DNA of 64,000 nt, from NCBI GenBank assembly GCA_963932145.1, contig OZ010586.1:57158650-57222649 (forward strand), read 5' to 3'. Shown here in pieces: positions 48,007 through 60,025 of the stretch (position 1 is its first letter; each line of letters opens with the position of its first letter). Made by a program: the position numbers and the translations under genes. The stretch comes from Acanthosepion lycidas (taxonomy: Eukaryota; Mollusca; Cephalopoda; Sepiida; Sepiidae). Under the pieces are notes generated by a model, which did no database searches, was not told the origin of the DNA, and saw only the letters and a program-made list of their open reading frames with translations.

Positions 48007-48660
48007 TTGTTGAAAAAGAGCAAGGGTGTTGGGCGGGATTTAGATGATTATAGACCCATAACTCTGCTAAACACAGAGTTAAAGATTTTGGTCAAGATCC
48101 TGACAGAGCATTTGCAGTCAGTTGCCGAGAGTCTGTTGGGACCTGAGCAGATTTGTGCTGTGAAGGTCCAAACAATTCAGAGCAACCTGCATCTGATCCG
48201 CACAATCCTAGATGATGTAAAAGACATTGAGAAAGCCACGCTGATCAATTTGGATCAGTTCGAGGCATTTCATTGGCTTGACCATTGTTACCTTGCTGCT
48301 GTCCTGCTGGCCACTGGATTCAAACCCAACTTCTGCTACTGGATTAACCTGCTGTATCACTCCCCCACTGCTGTGCTACAGGTGAACTGGAAGCTGTCAC
48401 ACACTTTTGCACTGTCTCGATCAGTTCATCAGGTTTGTCCACAGTCGCCCCAAATTTACACTTTGGGTGTGCAGTCCAGCCCTACATGGAATCACTGTCC
48501 CTAGTGGGGTTTGAAGCAGGGTTTCCATGTATGTCGATGTTGTATCTACTTTTATGTCATCCCGCAGCAACATTGAGGTGGTACTGAAAGCACTTGAATG
48601 GTACAAAAAGGTGACAGGGGCCAAGATTAATCACCCAGCTTGCGCTTAAGTGCCTGGAAG
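48007..48660 (+). pseudogene. LINE ORF2 reverse transcriptase, inactive
   Basis: DDYRPITLLNTELKILVKIL, LGPEQICAV, ATLINLDQFEAFHWLDHCYL and FALSRSVHQVCPQSP are RT blocks in order. The catalytic box reads YVDVV near 48533 where YADDV is expected, so the active site is lost as well as the frame. Confidence 0.8.
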
Positions 48661-49545
48661 GAGGTCGATCTTCCAGGGCCCTTTGGTTGGACAGATGGTC
48701 ATGTCTACATTCTCAGATTGTAGACCTGACCTCCAGCTGGAGAAAAATTGGTCAGGCAAAAATTGGTACAGGCAAAGGTCGGCATGACAGTCAAGACTTG
48801 GCACCAAAGGAAGTTGTCTATGAAGAGCAGGGCTGAGGCATGTGCCACTTATGTCTTTCCTCTTGTCCTTTAGTGCCTGTCTATACTTCCGTTCTGTAAG
48901 GAACATAAAAAGGCAATCAAGTGCTTGCTCTCCTCCCTCCTGTGGGGGGCACACAAGCATCATGTCAACAGAGTAGTCTGTACCCAAGGTCTGTGTCATG
49001 GGGTGCTGGGGATGCCGCACTTGAGTCACAAGCATGCTTCAAGCCTTCCTATGCTGTGCATTGACAGGGGACTTGATTTTGGCATGGACTGTGAGGGCCA
49101 CGTTTCCTCACCTTACTATCACTCCCCCTATTTCACAGGCTGATCGCCGTTGTAAGCCCCGAGATCAATCAGATTTCCTTCTCAAGTGTCAATCGGCCTT
49201 GAGGATCATTCCTCAGTCCAGTGACCTTTCTCAGCCTAAGAAAGTTTTCTATCATGAACTAGTGGAGGGGGTCACAGAGGATCCTTTATGTGACTGGCTC
49301 GGCTTGTTGGCGGACGAGTTTCACTCATTTTGGTCTTGGGTGCCAGCAGCAGATTACCTCAGCAACCCTAAGTTTTCACTTACCTAGTGATTGGTTTAGA
49401 ATAGGCTATCTCTCAATGACAAGGCCTTCATATGGGATTTGATGGACTGTGAACAATGTGGCCTTGGCTTTGAGGAAACGGCTTCACATGCCTTCTGCCA
49501 TTGTCCTCAGTTCCGCCTCCTGTGGGACTATGTCAGCAAGTAAAC
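48661..49545 (+). pseudogene. LINE ORF2 C-terminal domain
   Basis: LLSSLLWGAHKHHVN and a GMPHLSH-type stretch (48925-49060), CDWLGLLADEFHSFWSWVP (49290-49345), then CEQCGLGFEETASHAFCHC with LLWDYV near 49455-49540. The last is the Cys-His motif found at the end of many LINE ORF2 proteins. Split over several frames. Confidence 0.7.
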
Positions 49546-50510
49546 AGCTCACATCGATCATGAAAAGCTTGTGCTCATTGATCATGTATATGTGTGTGTG
49601 ACAATGTCGCCCCTGTATTCTGGGGTAAAACAAATGGTGTTTCTGTTGCTGCATGGTGATTTAGATGATGCATCAGGAGGAGGTCTTGCGAGGTAACGAT
49701 CTATCTCATCAGGATCTAATCCAGTTCAGCTCAAGATGAAGTTTAGAATCGATAGAAAGTGATTGATTTCGACAGATTTCAGCAAAAGGTGGGTGAGCCT
49801 GGTTTGTATGAATGGGGCTAGCCCTGATTTTCTTTTTTTTAAGGTCTCTCTGCCACATCAGAGCGGTTTCTTGAGGAGCCCTCCTCTGGTTAGGATGGAC
49901 CCTCCTTGTGTACCTAGTTAATGTTGAGATTCCCAATCTCACCAGTTTTTTTTTTTTTTTGGCCCCTTTTTCATCTCGGTGGGGTCAGGATTTTTCTTTC
50001 CCCATGACTGTGTTTTATTTTATCCTTTCCCATTCTCGTAGTGAGAGAGCTTCTTGATTTTATCAAAAGGCAGAATACAGCGGCCTCCTCTTTTTGAGGG
50101 ATGGACGGGTCCAACTGACATTAGTTATCTTTATTTTGTTTGTTTTGATATTTTAATTTTATTTTTGGGTTCATCCCCTCCCCTCTCATTGTAAATCATC
50201 AGATTTTTATGTATAAATTTTTATAATCATCAAATTTTTATGTTACAGGGTGTGTTTTTTAAGTTCCCTGAGAGTATGCGGTATTATGGTATATGGAGGA
50301 TTGATTGGTGACAGATGAATTCTTGTGATGAATGTGCAAATTGTAACAAGTAACTTGGTTGTGAATCTGCTTAGCTAGGTATAAGATAGTAAGTGAAGAC
50401 CAGGCTCAACCCCTTCCCCCTTTTTAGTGCTTGTGCCAAAATTATGTATTCTTATGTGCAATAAATATCGAAGTGTTCCCGACATGTGGACGTGGGAATA
50501 CCAGATGAAC

Positions 50511-50836
50511 ATAGTATTGACGTTTTTTTGTTTTTCAATTTTCTAAAATTAACTAAAGATTTGATTCACTGTGAGGGATACAACAAAAAAAAAAAGAATC
50601 TTTAAAATCTTTCAAACATAAAGTAACAGAAATTTTATTCTAAGAAAATTAGTTTATTTATGGATTAATTAACTGATATGTAAAGAAAAAAATTTTACCT
50701 TCAAATAGATAAAAATATACTTATTCAGAGGTGGGTCAGCTTTACAGCCATATAAGCCAAAGATTCTGTTCTGGAAAAGTAACAAAAGTTCTTTCTGTAA
50801 AATCTGTGTACTGAAAGTAAGAGACAATTATTATGG
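50511..50836. other. Spacer between LINE relic and Gypsy nest
   Basis: Nothing recognised. Confidence 0.5.
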
Positions 50837-50977
50837 TAAATATGCTTTAATGTATCATTTTATTAGTATATTACAGTGTTAAATCTAGCCAGCCACAGAT
50901 AATTATAGTCACATGGGACTAGTTCAGTCTCAGTTTTCTTATATGCAAGAGTTCCATTAAGGGATAATAATATGTCA
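50837..50977 (-). repeat. Gypsy 3 3' LTR
   Basis: Shares AAATATGCTTTAAT, TATATTACAGTG, GCCACAGATAA-like and GCAAGAGTTCCATTAAGGG with 62636-62784. Boundaries are approximate. Confidence 0.65.
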
Positions 50978-50999
50978 TTCTCCCCTTGTACTTTTTACA

Positions 51000-52610
51000 A
51001 GTCAAGATGTTGAGGGAGCTTTCTGATTCTGGATGATTTACAGAGTTTTGGTGATCCAAGGTTTTGTTTGGTGTTATAGCAGATTCATCTTATTCTTTTA
51101 AAAGAGATGAGGATTGTTCATTGATGACAGATTATTCACTTTCAGTGAAGGGTTGATCAGGGTTGGTTCTCATGGGTGTAGCATGAATTTCAAGTTGTTT
51201 ATCATTGCAATTTCTAGTTGAAGATTCTGAACATGGTGCCAGGTCAACCAGGGAAACAGTCAACTCACATACATCTTTATACCTACTGATAACAAGATGG
51301 ATTAACATGGAGTAGCAGCTTTGTCTACAATAAGGATCATTTTTATTTCTGACAAAATGACAAATAAGCATGGGGCTGGTGATAGTTAGCCAAGTTGGTA
51401 GGGATGTTCAAAGAAAAGAATGTCATTTAAAATTGAAAAATCATTTGTGGCATAGAGTTGGTTGAAGTTGGTAGTAGGGATCTGATAGGGATCAGGAAGG
51501 ACTAGTTCACACTGTCGGTTGTCAAGGTTATAATTTAAGGTCCAGTTTAACAACCTTCCAAATAATGCCATTGTGCCTTTTGGCTGGAATAGATATATCC
51601 AAGGAAACTAGTTAGTGCAAAAAATTAGTTGAAGCATTAAATAACTATTGAAATGTTTGTGTTTTGGTAAGGAAAAACAAAATGGAATCATAAATATTCA
51701 TCCACAACTGGGAGAATATAGGTGTCACAAGATGTTGAGGGAAGATGACCTATAAAATCAATACTTAAATGTTCCATGGGTTGAGTAGGTTTAATGAGTG
51801 TTCCATTATCAGGGTGAAAAATCTGGGTTTGAGCTCAGCACATACCCTGCTTGAAGAACATATCTTTTTTCACTTCTGCAGAGAAGGGTAATTTTTTTGT
51901 GTGTACAAAGTGTAACATTCACGTCATGGATGACACAGTCCTTGATACAAATTGCTAAAGGTTGATAATGACACTGAAGCACAAAATGCCCTTGTTAGCA
52001 TATCAAGGGCAACATTTTCCTTCCCTGGTGAGTACCTGATTGAGTAGCTGAAGGCAAACAGTTCAGTTCTCCACTCTTTTCTTGATTTTAGATTTTTTCT
52101 GATTGTAAAGCATGAAGGAAGCTACCTGAGCATTGAACTCTTATTAGTGCCAGAAAATGGCTCCGCATTCTAACAGCCTCAATGATTATTGTTGTTTCCT
52201 TTTCAACAGCAGAATAGTGTAATTCCCTTACAGGGTTTGAGACATAAATGCTACAGGTCTTCTGCCTTCCTTCAAGGTAGGCAGAAATAACATCCAATGC
52301 ATCATATTCCATCATGAAAGGAAAGTTAACATCTATGTTAGGCAATGTTGCAACCTCTAAATGCTTTTTTAAGGAGTTAAACACCTCAACTGCTGTTGTA
52401 TTTACTGGAAAAGATTTGTTTTTTTATCAGTGGTTGAATTTTGTCAGATAACTGTGGTATCCATTTTACATAATATGCAAATATGCTAACAACTCATCTT
52501 AAAGAGTCCAAGTTAGTGAGTAGGTGTAGTTCCTGGAGTGGTTGAAGCCATTCTGGGCTGGGCTTGATTCCTCTATGTAGTTGTAAACCTCATATGAGAT
52601 GCAAGTAATT
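51000..52610 (-). pseudogene. Gypsy 3 RT end, RNase H and integrase, heavily decayed
   Basis: Minus-strand pieces: a PLQELHL, TNLDSLR and IFAYYVKWIPQLSDKIQPLI-type RT thumb (52440-52560); FNSLKKHLEVATL and, across frames, the RNase H block (52088-52384); YSPGKENVALD near 52010-52040; integrase HHCC and core fragments at 51700-51960; DPYQIPTTNFNQLYATND near 51430-51510. Stops are frequent in every frame. Confidence 0.65.
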
Positions 52611-52616
52611 AGGGTT

Positions 52617-52839
52617 TGATATGTCCCGGAAAGGGATATATTTGTTCGAAGTAGCAAAGTGGTTGTTGACTACTGTAACCAGGTAGGACAATCTAGCAGG
52701 TAACCATAATGGACTGGTCTTCATCGTAGTGGTAGACAATAAGCAAAGACAATAGGCATCATCCATATCAGTCTGTATTTATGGCTGACACCATATTACT
52801 GTGAGGGGGAACCCAGGTATATGCATATTCATTACATCA
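52617..52839 (-). repeat. Gypsy 1 3' LTR
   Basis: 223 bp. Differs from the other LTR by a handful of substitutions, a 13-bp insertion (near 52740) and loss of AGCCAATC. A purine-rich CTCAGTGGGAGG precedes it on the minus strand. Confidence 0.93.
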
Positions 52840-52948
52840 CCTCCCACTGAGCTAAATTTTCCCATGAAATTTAGCTTCAATATTTTCTCTTTTTAGGGTC
52901 TGGACTTAATCGATTGATTTTTTTCCTAAGTCTTTTTTGCCTCAATCC

Positions 52949-54224
52949 TCAATGCCTCATTTGGCACACTGGTACCTCTGGCCTTGAGGTCGGGGATACC
53001 TCTATTGGCGAATGTTGACTTACTGAAACGGGAATTTCAAATGCGTCATACAGGACTTCCATTGGAATCTCTTCGGTATTTTCCATGACTTCTGTAGTGT
53101 GTTTGGGCCTCAATTGATTCCCATGTCTTTTGCACCAAAACTTTTTCCCTTTTATGTCATATATGACCTGTCCAATTCTTTTGTTTATCATTCCTTCTTA
53201 CCAATACATTTTTCCAGCCCTAAAGTTCTTGAAAAAAACTTTGTCACCTGGCTTATACACTTTAGTCATCTGGTTTTCTTTTTTAGCAGTTTTCTTCGCC
53301 AGACTAGACAACAGCCTGTCGAACACAGAGTGTATTTTTCTTGCAAACATTAACTCTGCTGACATCATATTCAGGTTTGGCCTGATTCTATATACTGCCA
53401 AAAATTTCTGAATACTTCTTTCATTTGTGTCCACGCCTTGGTTTTTCTTCAACTCTCATTTAAAGGTGTCCACAAATTTTTCCGCCTGTCCATTCAATCT
53501 TGGATGATATATTGGCGTTGATCAATGGACAATGATCTACAGAATTCCTTGAATTCTCTTCCCGTAAACTGTGTTCTGTTGTTGCTGACTAAAGTTTTAG
53601 GGAGTCCAAAGCGACTAAAAATTTCATTAAGTACGTTTTTTTGTATTTGTTGCAGTCGGATGTCTGCACTTAACAATTTCTGGCCACTTAGTGAAACTGT
53701 CCACAATGATCAGGTAATAAGATCCATTTATTGGCCCTGCATAGTTGATATGCAATCGAGTCCATGGGACATCTGTCTTTGGCCATGGTTGAATCTTTAC
53801 CAGTCGATCCCTTGCTGCCAGTTGACATCCTCTGCACTGTTTCACTAAATTTTGTCTTGGTCCATTCTCGGCCAATAAGTATAGCCTCTAATTAGAGATT
53901 TCGTTCTCGAAATCCCTGGATGGCCAGTGTGAAATTGTTTCAGAATTTTCTTTTGCAGAGTAACCGGTATTACAACTCTATCTGCGTATAGTAATACCTG
54001 TTCGCAGATTGAAAAAGGTGACACACTCATTCCTTTTTTAGTTGTCTCATTCAACCAGACTTGCTTTTTCATTTTTTTAATGAAATCATCGTTCACCGCT
54101 GCTTTTTTCACATCTTCTAGCGTAACTGGTAGTTCTCTAATAGTGTTGCATAACAGACCCGATAATTCACTTTTGTCTCTTAGTGCCGCTATTACTATTT
54201 CTTCCAGTGGTTCCTTATATTTAG
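52949..54224 (-). pseudogene. Gypsy 1 integrase, catalytic aspartates lost
   Basis: HTGHPGISRTKSLIRGYTYW and QCRGCQLAARD form the HHCC zinc domain. The core reads LHINYAGPINGSYYLIIVDS where family members have HIDYAGP, and LVSNNRTQFTG where VSDNGTQF is usual. Both catalytic Asp positions are therefore Asn. The C-terminal part has YKPGDKVFFKNFRAGKMYW. Frameshifts at about 53860, 53630 and 53450. Confidence 0.85.
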
Positions 54225-54228
54225 GTAT

Positions 54229-55326
54229 TGTGGAATCTTCCACAACACAACCAGCCTTACCTCTTGTTAGGAAATGCACTCTTCCTATCTGGTAAGTAAA
54301 ATTCTACTTTCATACAATATAACAAGTATTCATTGGTCATTCACCTCCAATCTGGCTTGCTGATTGGTCAGTTCCGACCAATCAAACCGCCTATACGCGA
54401 CCAATCTGTGTTCCCACTCATATGCTAGGAGCCACTTGACCATTATATAAACCGAACACGTGTGAACTTTTTGAGTAGTAGTTACCAAGTGCCAAGATGT
54501 AACCTTCACCGACTCCCGTCTTAGTCATTGCTGACCAGACGTTAAAGATAGAAACCGACTGACCAAAGCAGTCAGTGACAGCACCACAGAGAAATTGCCA
54601 ACTTACTCCACATCGTTCGAAACCAGATTTTGCTGCACAAAAGTACATCAACGCTGACTCACTCACAATTCAAACTCAACCAACTCTGTGGACATTATTT
54701 CTCAGATATTGCTTATCTAAAGTGAATTGCATTCACTATTTATTAAGTAAACATTTATGTGCGAACGACCTTAAAAATATTACAGTAAAAGGTAAATTAC
54801 TTCTTAAGAACTTTCTGTTTAAAAGACACTTAATATTAACAACTTTAATATCAACATTAACGAACGATTACAAGAAAGACATTCTGAAACCTAAAACATC
54901 TTACACATTTGTCAACATAACATATACCAAATATTCTGCTTGTATATTGTTTTGAATTGTATATAAATGTTTTATTAGTTTATAATTAAATATGTCTTGT
55001 TCTTAATATGAACTCTGGTACAAACATTTCCAAATCAAAGGGACACGACGCTGTCCCACCTTTTCATTGCATGCTTGTACATCAACCTAAATAAATCTAT
55101 TAGGTTGGTGCAAAAATAATGACGTAATGATGTCGTTTTTTGACGTTAAAAATACATCAAAAAACGACATTATTACGTCATTATTTTTGCACCAACCTAA
55201 TAATTGTTACGTTTTAAAACAATCCAGTTGAATTTTGTATTTTATTTTTGATGTTAGTGGAAATAGTTAATTGACACGCAACCTATTCTCAACAAATATT
55301 ACCACATAATTAACCCATCCACTACA
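54229..55326 (+). mobile_element. Solo LTR inserted in Gypsy 1 pol, GTAT duplication
   Basis: TGTGGAATC to CCACTACA, 1098 bp, flanked by GTAT at 54225-54228 and 55327-55330. The Gypsy 1 reading frame (RNase H to integrase linker) resumes on each side. A TATA-like ATTATATAAACC at 54444 suggests plus orientation. No internal coding domain was found, so it is best read as a solo LTR. The parent family is not recognised. Confidence 0.82.
55100..55200. mobile_element. Mariner-type MITE, copy 3 (inside the solo LTR)
   Basis: 101-bp near-perfect palindrome, TTAGGTTGGTGCAAAAATAA to TTATTTTTGCACCAACCTAA, flanked by TA on both sides (55098-55099 and 55201-55202). The best preserved of the three copies. 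Confidence 0.96.
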
Positions 55327-55330
55327 GTAT

Positions 55331-56059
55331 CAATCTTATAACCCATCGGCGTGACCTAGCTTCTTTGAAGGCACATATTCTATTTTGAAATTATAATTCA
55401 ATAGAATTACACCCCAATGCTGTAGTCGATTTGCCGTGTGAGTTGGTATACCTTTTTTTGAACCAAATATTGTTAACAGCAGTTTGTGGTCTGTTTGCAG
55501 AATAAATTCTCTTCCGTATAGAAACCTGTGAAATTTTTTTACAGCATAGATTATTTCTAAACTCTCTTTTTCAATTTGATTGTAACTTTGTTCCGCGGGC
55601 AGTAACGTTCTTGAGGCATGTTTTATTGGCTTCGTAGATCCGTCCTCGAATTACTGGCATCTGCTGCTACAATGATTTTCCTCTTCAGGTCGAAATGCGC
55701 TAACGATAGGTCTGCTAATAGACAGCTTTTTTATTTTTTTAAAAGCCTGTTCGCATTCTTTCGATCATATCCACTTTGTATCCTTTTTCACCAAATTATT
55801 TAAAGGAGCTCTCATATTTTTGGGATATAAATGCTATAGTAACTTATTAATCCCAAGAAGGCCTGGAGTTTAGCCACATTATCAGGTGCTGGCATATTTT
55901 TTATAACCTCAGCCCTTTCTGGATCAGGTTTTCATCCTTTACTGTCAATGATCTGTCCTAAATATTTCATCTACTTTAAGAAGAACTCGCATTTTTCAGC
56001 ACTCAGCTTGAACCCGTATTCCTCAATTCTCTGAAATACCGCTCTAATATGCGTTTTGT
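55331..56059 (-). pseudogene. Gypsy 1 RT end and RNase H remnant
   Basis: Minus-strand frames show pieces of the RT thumb and RNase H ending in LLNYNFKIEYVPSKKLGHAD followed by GL, the usual end of Gypsy RNase H. It is cut by the solo LTR at 55326; coding resumes with PKYKEPLEEIVIAALRDKSE beyond it. Confidence 0.7.
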
Positions 56060-57160
56060 TTAGGGCCTCGTTTTCACTTTAATCAAAATATCATCTAAAT
56101 ATGCAATTGCATACTCCATACCAGCCAACATTGTGTCCATTATTTGCTGGAATAGGCTTGGAGCTACCTTCAATCCAAAAGGAAGACGATTTAGTTTATA
56201 AATCCCTTTATGCGTGTTTATTGTCAGGTACTTCGAACATTCTTTACTGACTTTAATCTGAAGGTAAGCCTCCGACATGTCCAACTTTGAAAACACTCTA
56301 CCTCCGTTTAATTTAGTGAATATATCCTCCGGAGATGGTAGAGGGTATGCATGGTCTTTCACACAATCATTTAAGTCTGTCAAAAAGTCAGCACATACAC
56401 TGATTTTTTGATTTTTCTTTTTTATATATACGGTTGGAGACACCCAATCCGAGTAATCGTCTTTTGAAATTACGCCAATTTTCTCCAACCTTTCTAATTC
56501 TTCATTTATTGTGTCTAGTACCGAAAATGGTACTTTTTTGTTTGGTTTAAAGATTGGTTTAACATTTTCTTTCACTTTGAAGTTGACTTCTGTTTTTGTG
56601 CACAGACCTAGTCCTTCTGAAAAGATGCGAGGGAATTCGCCTTTCAAATCCGTAATAAATCTTTCTGTTTGCTTCGTCTTATAGTTCTCTATGACGTTAA
56701 CTTTGTTACAGAAAGAATTCACCGGTAATTCCCATAAATTAAACAATACAATCCAGTCTAAACCAAAGAGGTTTACTGAACCAGGGAGCACATACACTTT
56801 CGATTTGTGAATTTTTCCCATGAACGAAATGTTACATTTTAATTCACCTCTAAACTTAAGTCTTTTTCTTGACACTCCCATGGCAATTTTGTCTTTGTTA
56901 GTCAACGGCAGGTAACCGATTTTTTTCCATGATCGCTCATTTATTACCGAGATATCACTTCCTGAATCGAGTAATAATTTTACGGTCTGCCCATTTATTT
57001 TTACATTGAGGTATTTTCTTCTTTTACTTTTCTCAATTTCGTTTTTTAGACAAAACTACGTTCGCCTTTGTTTGAGACTTTGCTTTTACTTTTCTTTGTT
57101 TTGCTCGACAATAGGAACTTCCATGGCCTACATGCCCGCAATTAAAACATTTTATCCCTA
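56060..57160 (-). pseudogene. Gypsy 1 zinc knuckle, protease and reverse transcriptase
   Basis: CFNCGHVGHGSSYC at 57110-57150 is a CCHC knuckle. Protease remnants with a DSGSDISVI-like stretch lie near 56960. A 281-codon open frame (56060-56905) contains PTVYIKKKNQKISVCADF, FSKLDMSEAYLQIKVS, LPFGLKVAPSLFQQIMD and the catalytic YLDDIL. Stops separate knuckle, protease and RT. Confidence 0.88.
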
Positions 57161-57216
57161 AAGAAACAATCCTTCTTTATATGCTGTCCTTCACACGAAC
57201 TGCATATAATTTTTAT

Positions 57217-57887
57217 TTATTTATTTTGTATCCACTTTTGTTGTCTTACAGCTTGTACCCGCGAAATGCTCTTCTCCTCAATCCGAGTATTATCCTTTTT
57301 TATGTTTATAAGTCTCTGACATTCTTCCATTATTTTTTGTAGCGTAATCTTCATATCCTGTTCCATGATATCAAGGATTCTTGATCTAATTTCTTTGTCC
57401 GTTGGTGTCGTTAGACCCTGCACAAAAATTAGACACTTGAATATGTTGCTTGAAAATTCCTTTAATTTAAATGCCTCACACTGTGTGTTAACCATACCTG
57501 CATACGTGACAAAATCATCATCTTGTTTTACGATATTTAGACACTTGTATCGTGTATGAAACAGACAATCTCTTTCATAAAAAAATTTCAACAAAATTTC
57601 TACTGTTTCGCTGAATGTAATTTCTTCTGGCTTCTTTGGGAGGATTAAATTCGCATATTTTGTATTTTCTTCTGTTCCAAACTTCTGCAACAATAGAGTG
57701 ATTTTTTCTTCGTCAGACCATTGTTTGCATCTTTTCGTAAATATTGTTTCAAACCTCTGAAAATAAGCTGGAAACGTTGAACCACTGTCAGGGTCGTATT
57801 TTAATTCAGAGAGTGAATTTGAAATTCCTTCAACAGAAAAAAAATCTAGAATAATATGTCTTCCCAAAGTGATTTATTGTCTTTTGC
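57217..57887 (-). pseudogene. Gypsy 1 gag main part
   Basis: Open frame of over 200 codons: LSELKYDPDSGSTFPAYFQR, FETIFTKRCKQWSDEEKITL, ANLILPKKPEEITFSETVEI and later LTTPTDKEIRSRILDIMEQD. This is the gag type of Gypsy elements often annotated beside K02A2.6-like pol proteins. One frameshift near 57850 joins it to the N-terminal piece. Confidence 0.8.
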
Positions 57888-57903
57888 CTGTTGTTTGAAT
57901 AAC

Positions 57904-58156
57904 TGTCAGATGTCCAGAAATTGCTGTCGCTTTCTGTCAGCAATACGTCTCGTCTCGCCGAAGCCTAGAAGAGCCGTGCTCTCCCACGTCCACTCGCCTG
58001 GTTTTTAATGGTAGCGTTGTTCCCTTATGCAAATAAGTCTGCTGCATAAAAATGGCAGTAGGCGTATGCACGCGCGACCGACTCTCAGAGAATGGTTCGA
58101 CACGCGAGGCAGCGAATTCGCTTTGCTCCTGGTAAGTCACTGTCACTTCTATTACA
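57904..58156 (-). repeat. Gypsy 2 3' LTR
   Basis: 253 bp. Minus strand TGTAATAGAAGTGACAGTG to CTGGACATCTGACA. The pol frame runs about 70 bp into it (stop at 58085). Confidence 0.93.
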
Positions 58157-59442
58157 CTCCCCCCTGATCGTATGATCACATAAGTGACAGTGAGGGGCTG
58201 GTCGTTTCACCCTTGCACTCCTTCGCGGTGGTATAACCATGTCTTCCTCCCCGGCTGAATCGTCAGATGTGTCCTGGTCTGAATCATATTCCGGAGGATC
58301 AATAAGGATCAAGTCTACCTCTTTCTCGCTTTCAGATGAGGTGTCACTGCTGCTTGCACTGGAGCTTGGTTCTTGCCATTCATGACTCCCTGACGTTGTG
58401 TCACCGCCATCATCCGCTGGTAACAATGAAGTGAGCCGTGGACGTACATCTCCCACGTGCCGCGGTAGCCCATCGATGACTACCGACTGTGGACTGTTTA
58501 TCCCTGTGACACGATCTTTCACAAACTTTGACGTGCAGCGTCCGTGCGGATTTTTTACCCAAACTGCGTCTCCTTCTTTATATCGAGTCGAAGTCGCCTG
58601 GTTAGGCGAGGGCACAACGTCAATTCCTTTTATTCGAATTTTGTACGAATGCAGCAGATTGGCGGGCGCAGAAGAGGCAGACACATCATCCCTGGGTGTG
58701 ATGTTATACCAATACACGGCCTCCATAATAGAGCAGCTCTTTCGCGCAACAATCCGTTTGATTGTCTGATGACACCTCTCTACAATACCATTTCCAGATG
58801 GTTTGTACGCGCAGCGCGGTCAGAATCGGACGCCCCATTCTTCTGTGAATTGTTTGAATTGCTGACTGCGGTATGCAGTGTCATTATCATTATCAACCAG
58901 GATCTCCACTGGGGCACCACGTTCGAAAATACCGACTCTAATTGCCGGATTACGTGTGCAGCGTCTTGCCGAACTAGCGGCTGCCAGATCGAAAACCGTG
59001 TGGGGCCGCAATCGATCAGAGTCAAAAAATGGCGACCGTTATAGTGTGTGATATCCATTCCCAGACGGCTCCAAGTTTCACGCACACTGAGCTCTCCCTT
59101 TTGCCATCGCACAGAAGCTGGATCTATTGACTGACACTGTTCACAACTCTGAACGACCGATCTCACTGCTGCTTTCGACACGGACGGGTTGATCCTACGT
59201 GCGAAATATAGTGTCCGTTTAACTCCAGGGTGCCCGCTGTGTCGATGAATCTCAGTTAACTGAGCAGGGCTCGGGTTTCCCACGGCAAAAGCATATACTG
59301 GTTGAACAGGTTCGAGTTCCTTCACATTGTTGAACCACCTCTGGGGAACTCTAGTCAGCAAGTCAGCTCGGTTCTGGTCGGATCTAACCAGCGCTATGTC
59401 AACCGAAAGTTTATACCCTTTCACAAGAGAAGTTAGTTTCAA
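58157..59442 (-). pseudogene. Gypsy 2 integrase and acidic C-terminus
   Basis: HRHSGHPGVKRTLYFARRIN and CEQCQSI form the zinc domain. RLGMDITHYNGRHFLTLIDC has the first catalytic Asp. After a frameshift near 58930, PVEILVDNDNDTAYRSQQF and YKPSGNGIVERCHQTIKRIV follow. RYKEGDAVWVKNPHGRCTSK and an Asp/Ser/Glu-rich tail end the protein. A stop lies at about 58818. Confidence 0.88.
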
Positions 59443-59446
59443 GTCG

Positions 59447-59986
59447 TCACCTTATGAGCATCTCACTAGCGGCCTTGGTGTTCAGCCGAGACTTTCCTGT
59501 AAGGGCATTAGTCACCCAATGGTACACGCAGAGGGAGTCTGTGTTCACGTGTAATACCGTAGCCTGCCATTTTAGCGCGAGGTTGATTCCCTTCAGCACA
59601 GCATCCAGTTCAGCCACATTGATATGCTGGGTGTATTTTATCGGCCGTAGCCACCATGCGTCCTCGATGATGGCTCCCTTAGCCTCGAGCGCTACTCCTA
59701 CAGCCAGCGAACTCGCGTCCACCCACACGTCTAGCTCCTTCGTATTCACGCACCATTCTCCCTGTGCAGGATCCAGTTGCTGAGCCCGGGCGAGGGTGTC
59801 CGTTATCATACGTTCCAGGGGAGCATCACAAATTTTGTCGTCCCAGTTTTGCGTTAAGGCAGTGGCTCGACGTTTGATGACGCCTGTCGCCACTCGCAAC
59901 CATCCACACACGGGGAAGTGTCCCACCAGCCGGCCACACATGGAGAAAATACCTCTCCGTGTCATAGTCATAGGGCCGTTTACCAT
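59447..59986 (-). pseudogene. Gypsy 2 RNase H
   Basis: LDVWVDASSLAVGVALEAKG, INVAELDAVLKGINLALKW and LHVNTDSLCVYHWVTNALTG carry the acidic residues of an RNase H fold. A TGA follows SEMLIR, again at a likely Trp codon, plus a one-base frameshift. Confidence 0.88.
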
Positions 59987-60025
59987 TCTACTTCCTCGTC
60001 GCCATCGCAGTCGACCCTGTTCTTT

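Larger units (their letters stand above)
45712..50510 (+). mobile_element. Tx1/L1-like non-LTR retrotransposon relic
   Basis: Plus-strand order: ORF1 end with zinc knuckle and basic linker, APE-type endonuclease, RT, C-terminal zinc motif, 3' tail. GC content is higher than the flanks. Every domain is interrupted. The 5' end appears truncated near 45700 and no poly-A or target duplication was identified at the 3' end. It is upstream of and divergent from COPS5. Confidence 0.75.

Noticed and set aside
54575-54955. 126-codon plus-strand ORF inside the solo LTR
   Set aside because: No recognisable domain, and it lies wholly within a sequence bounded by a 4-bp target duplication; best read as LTR sequence.
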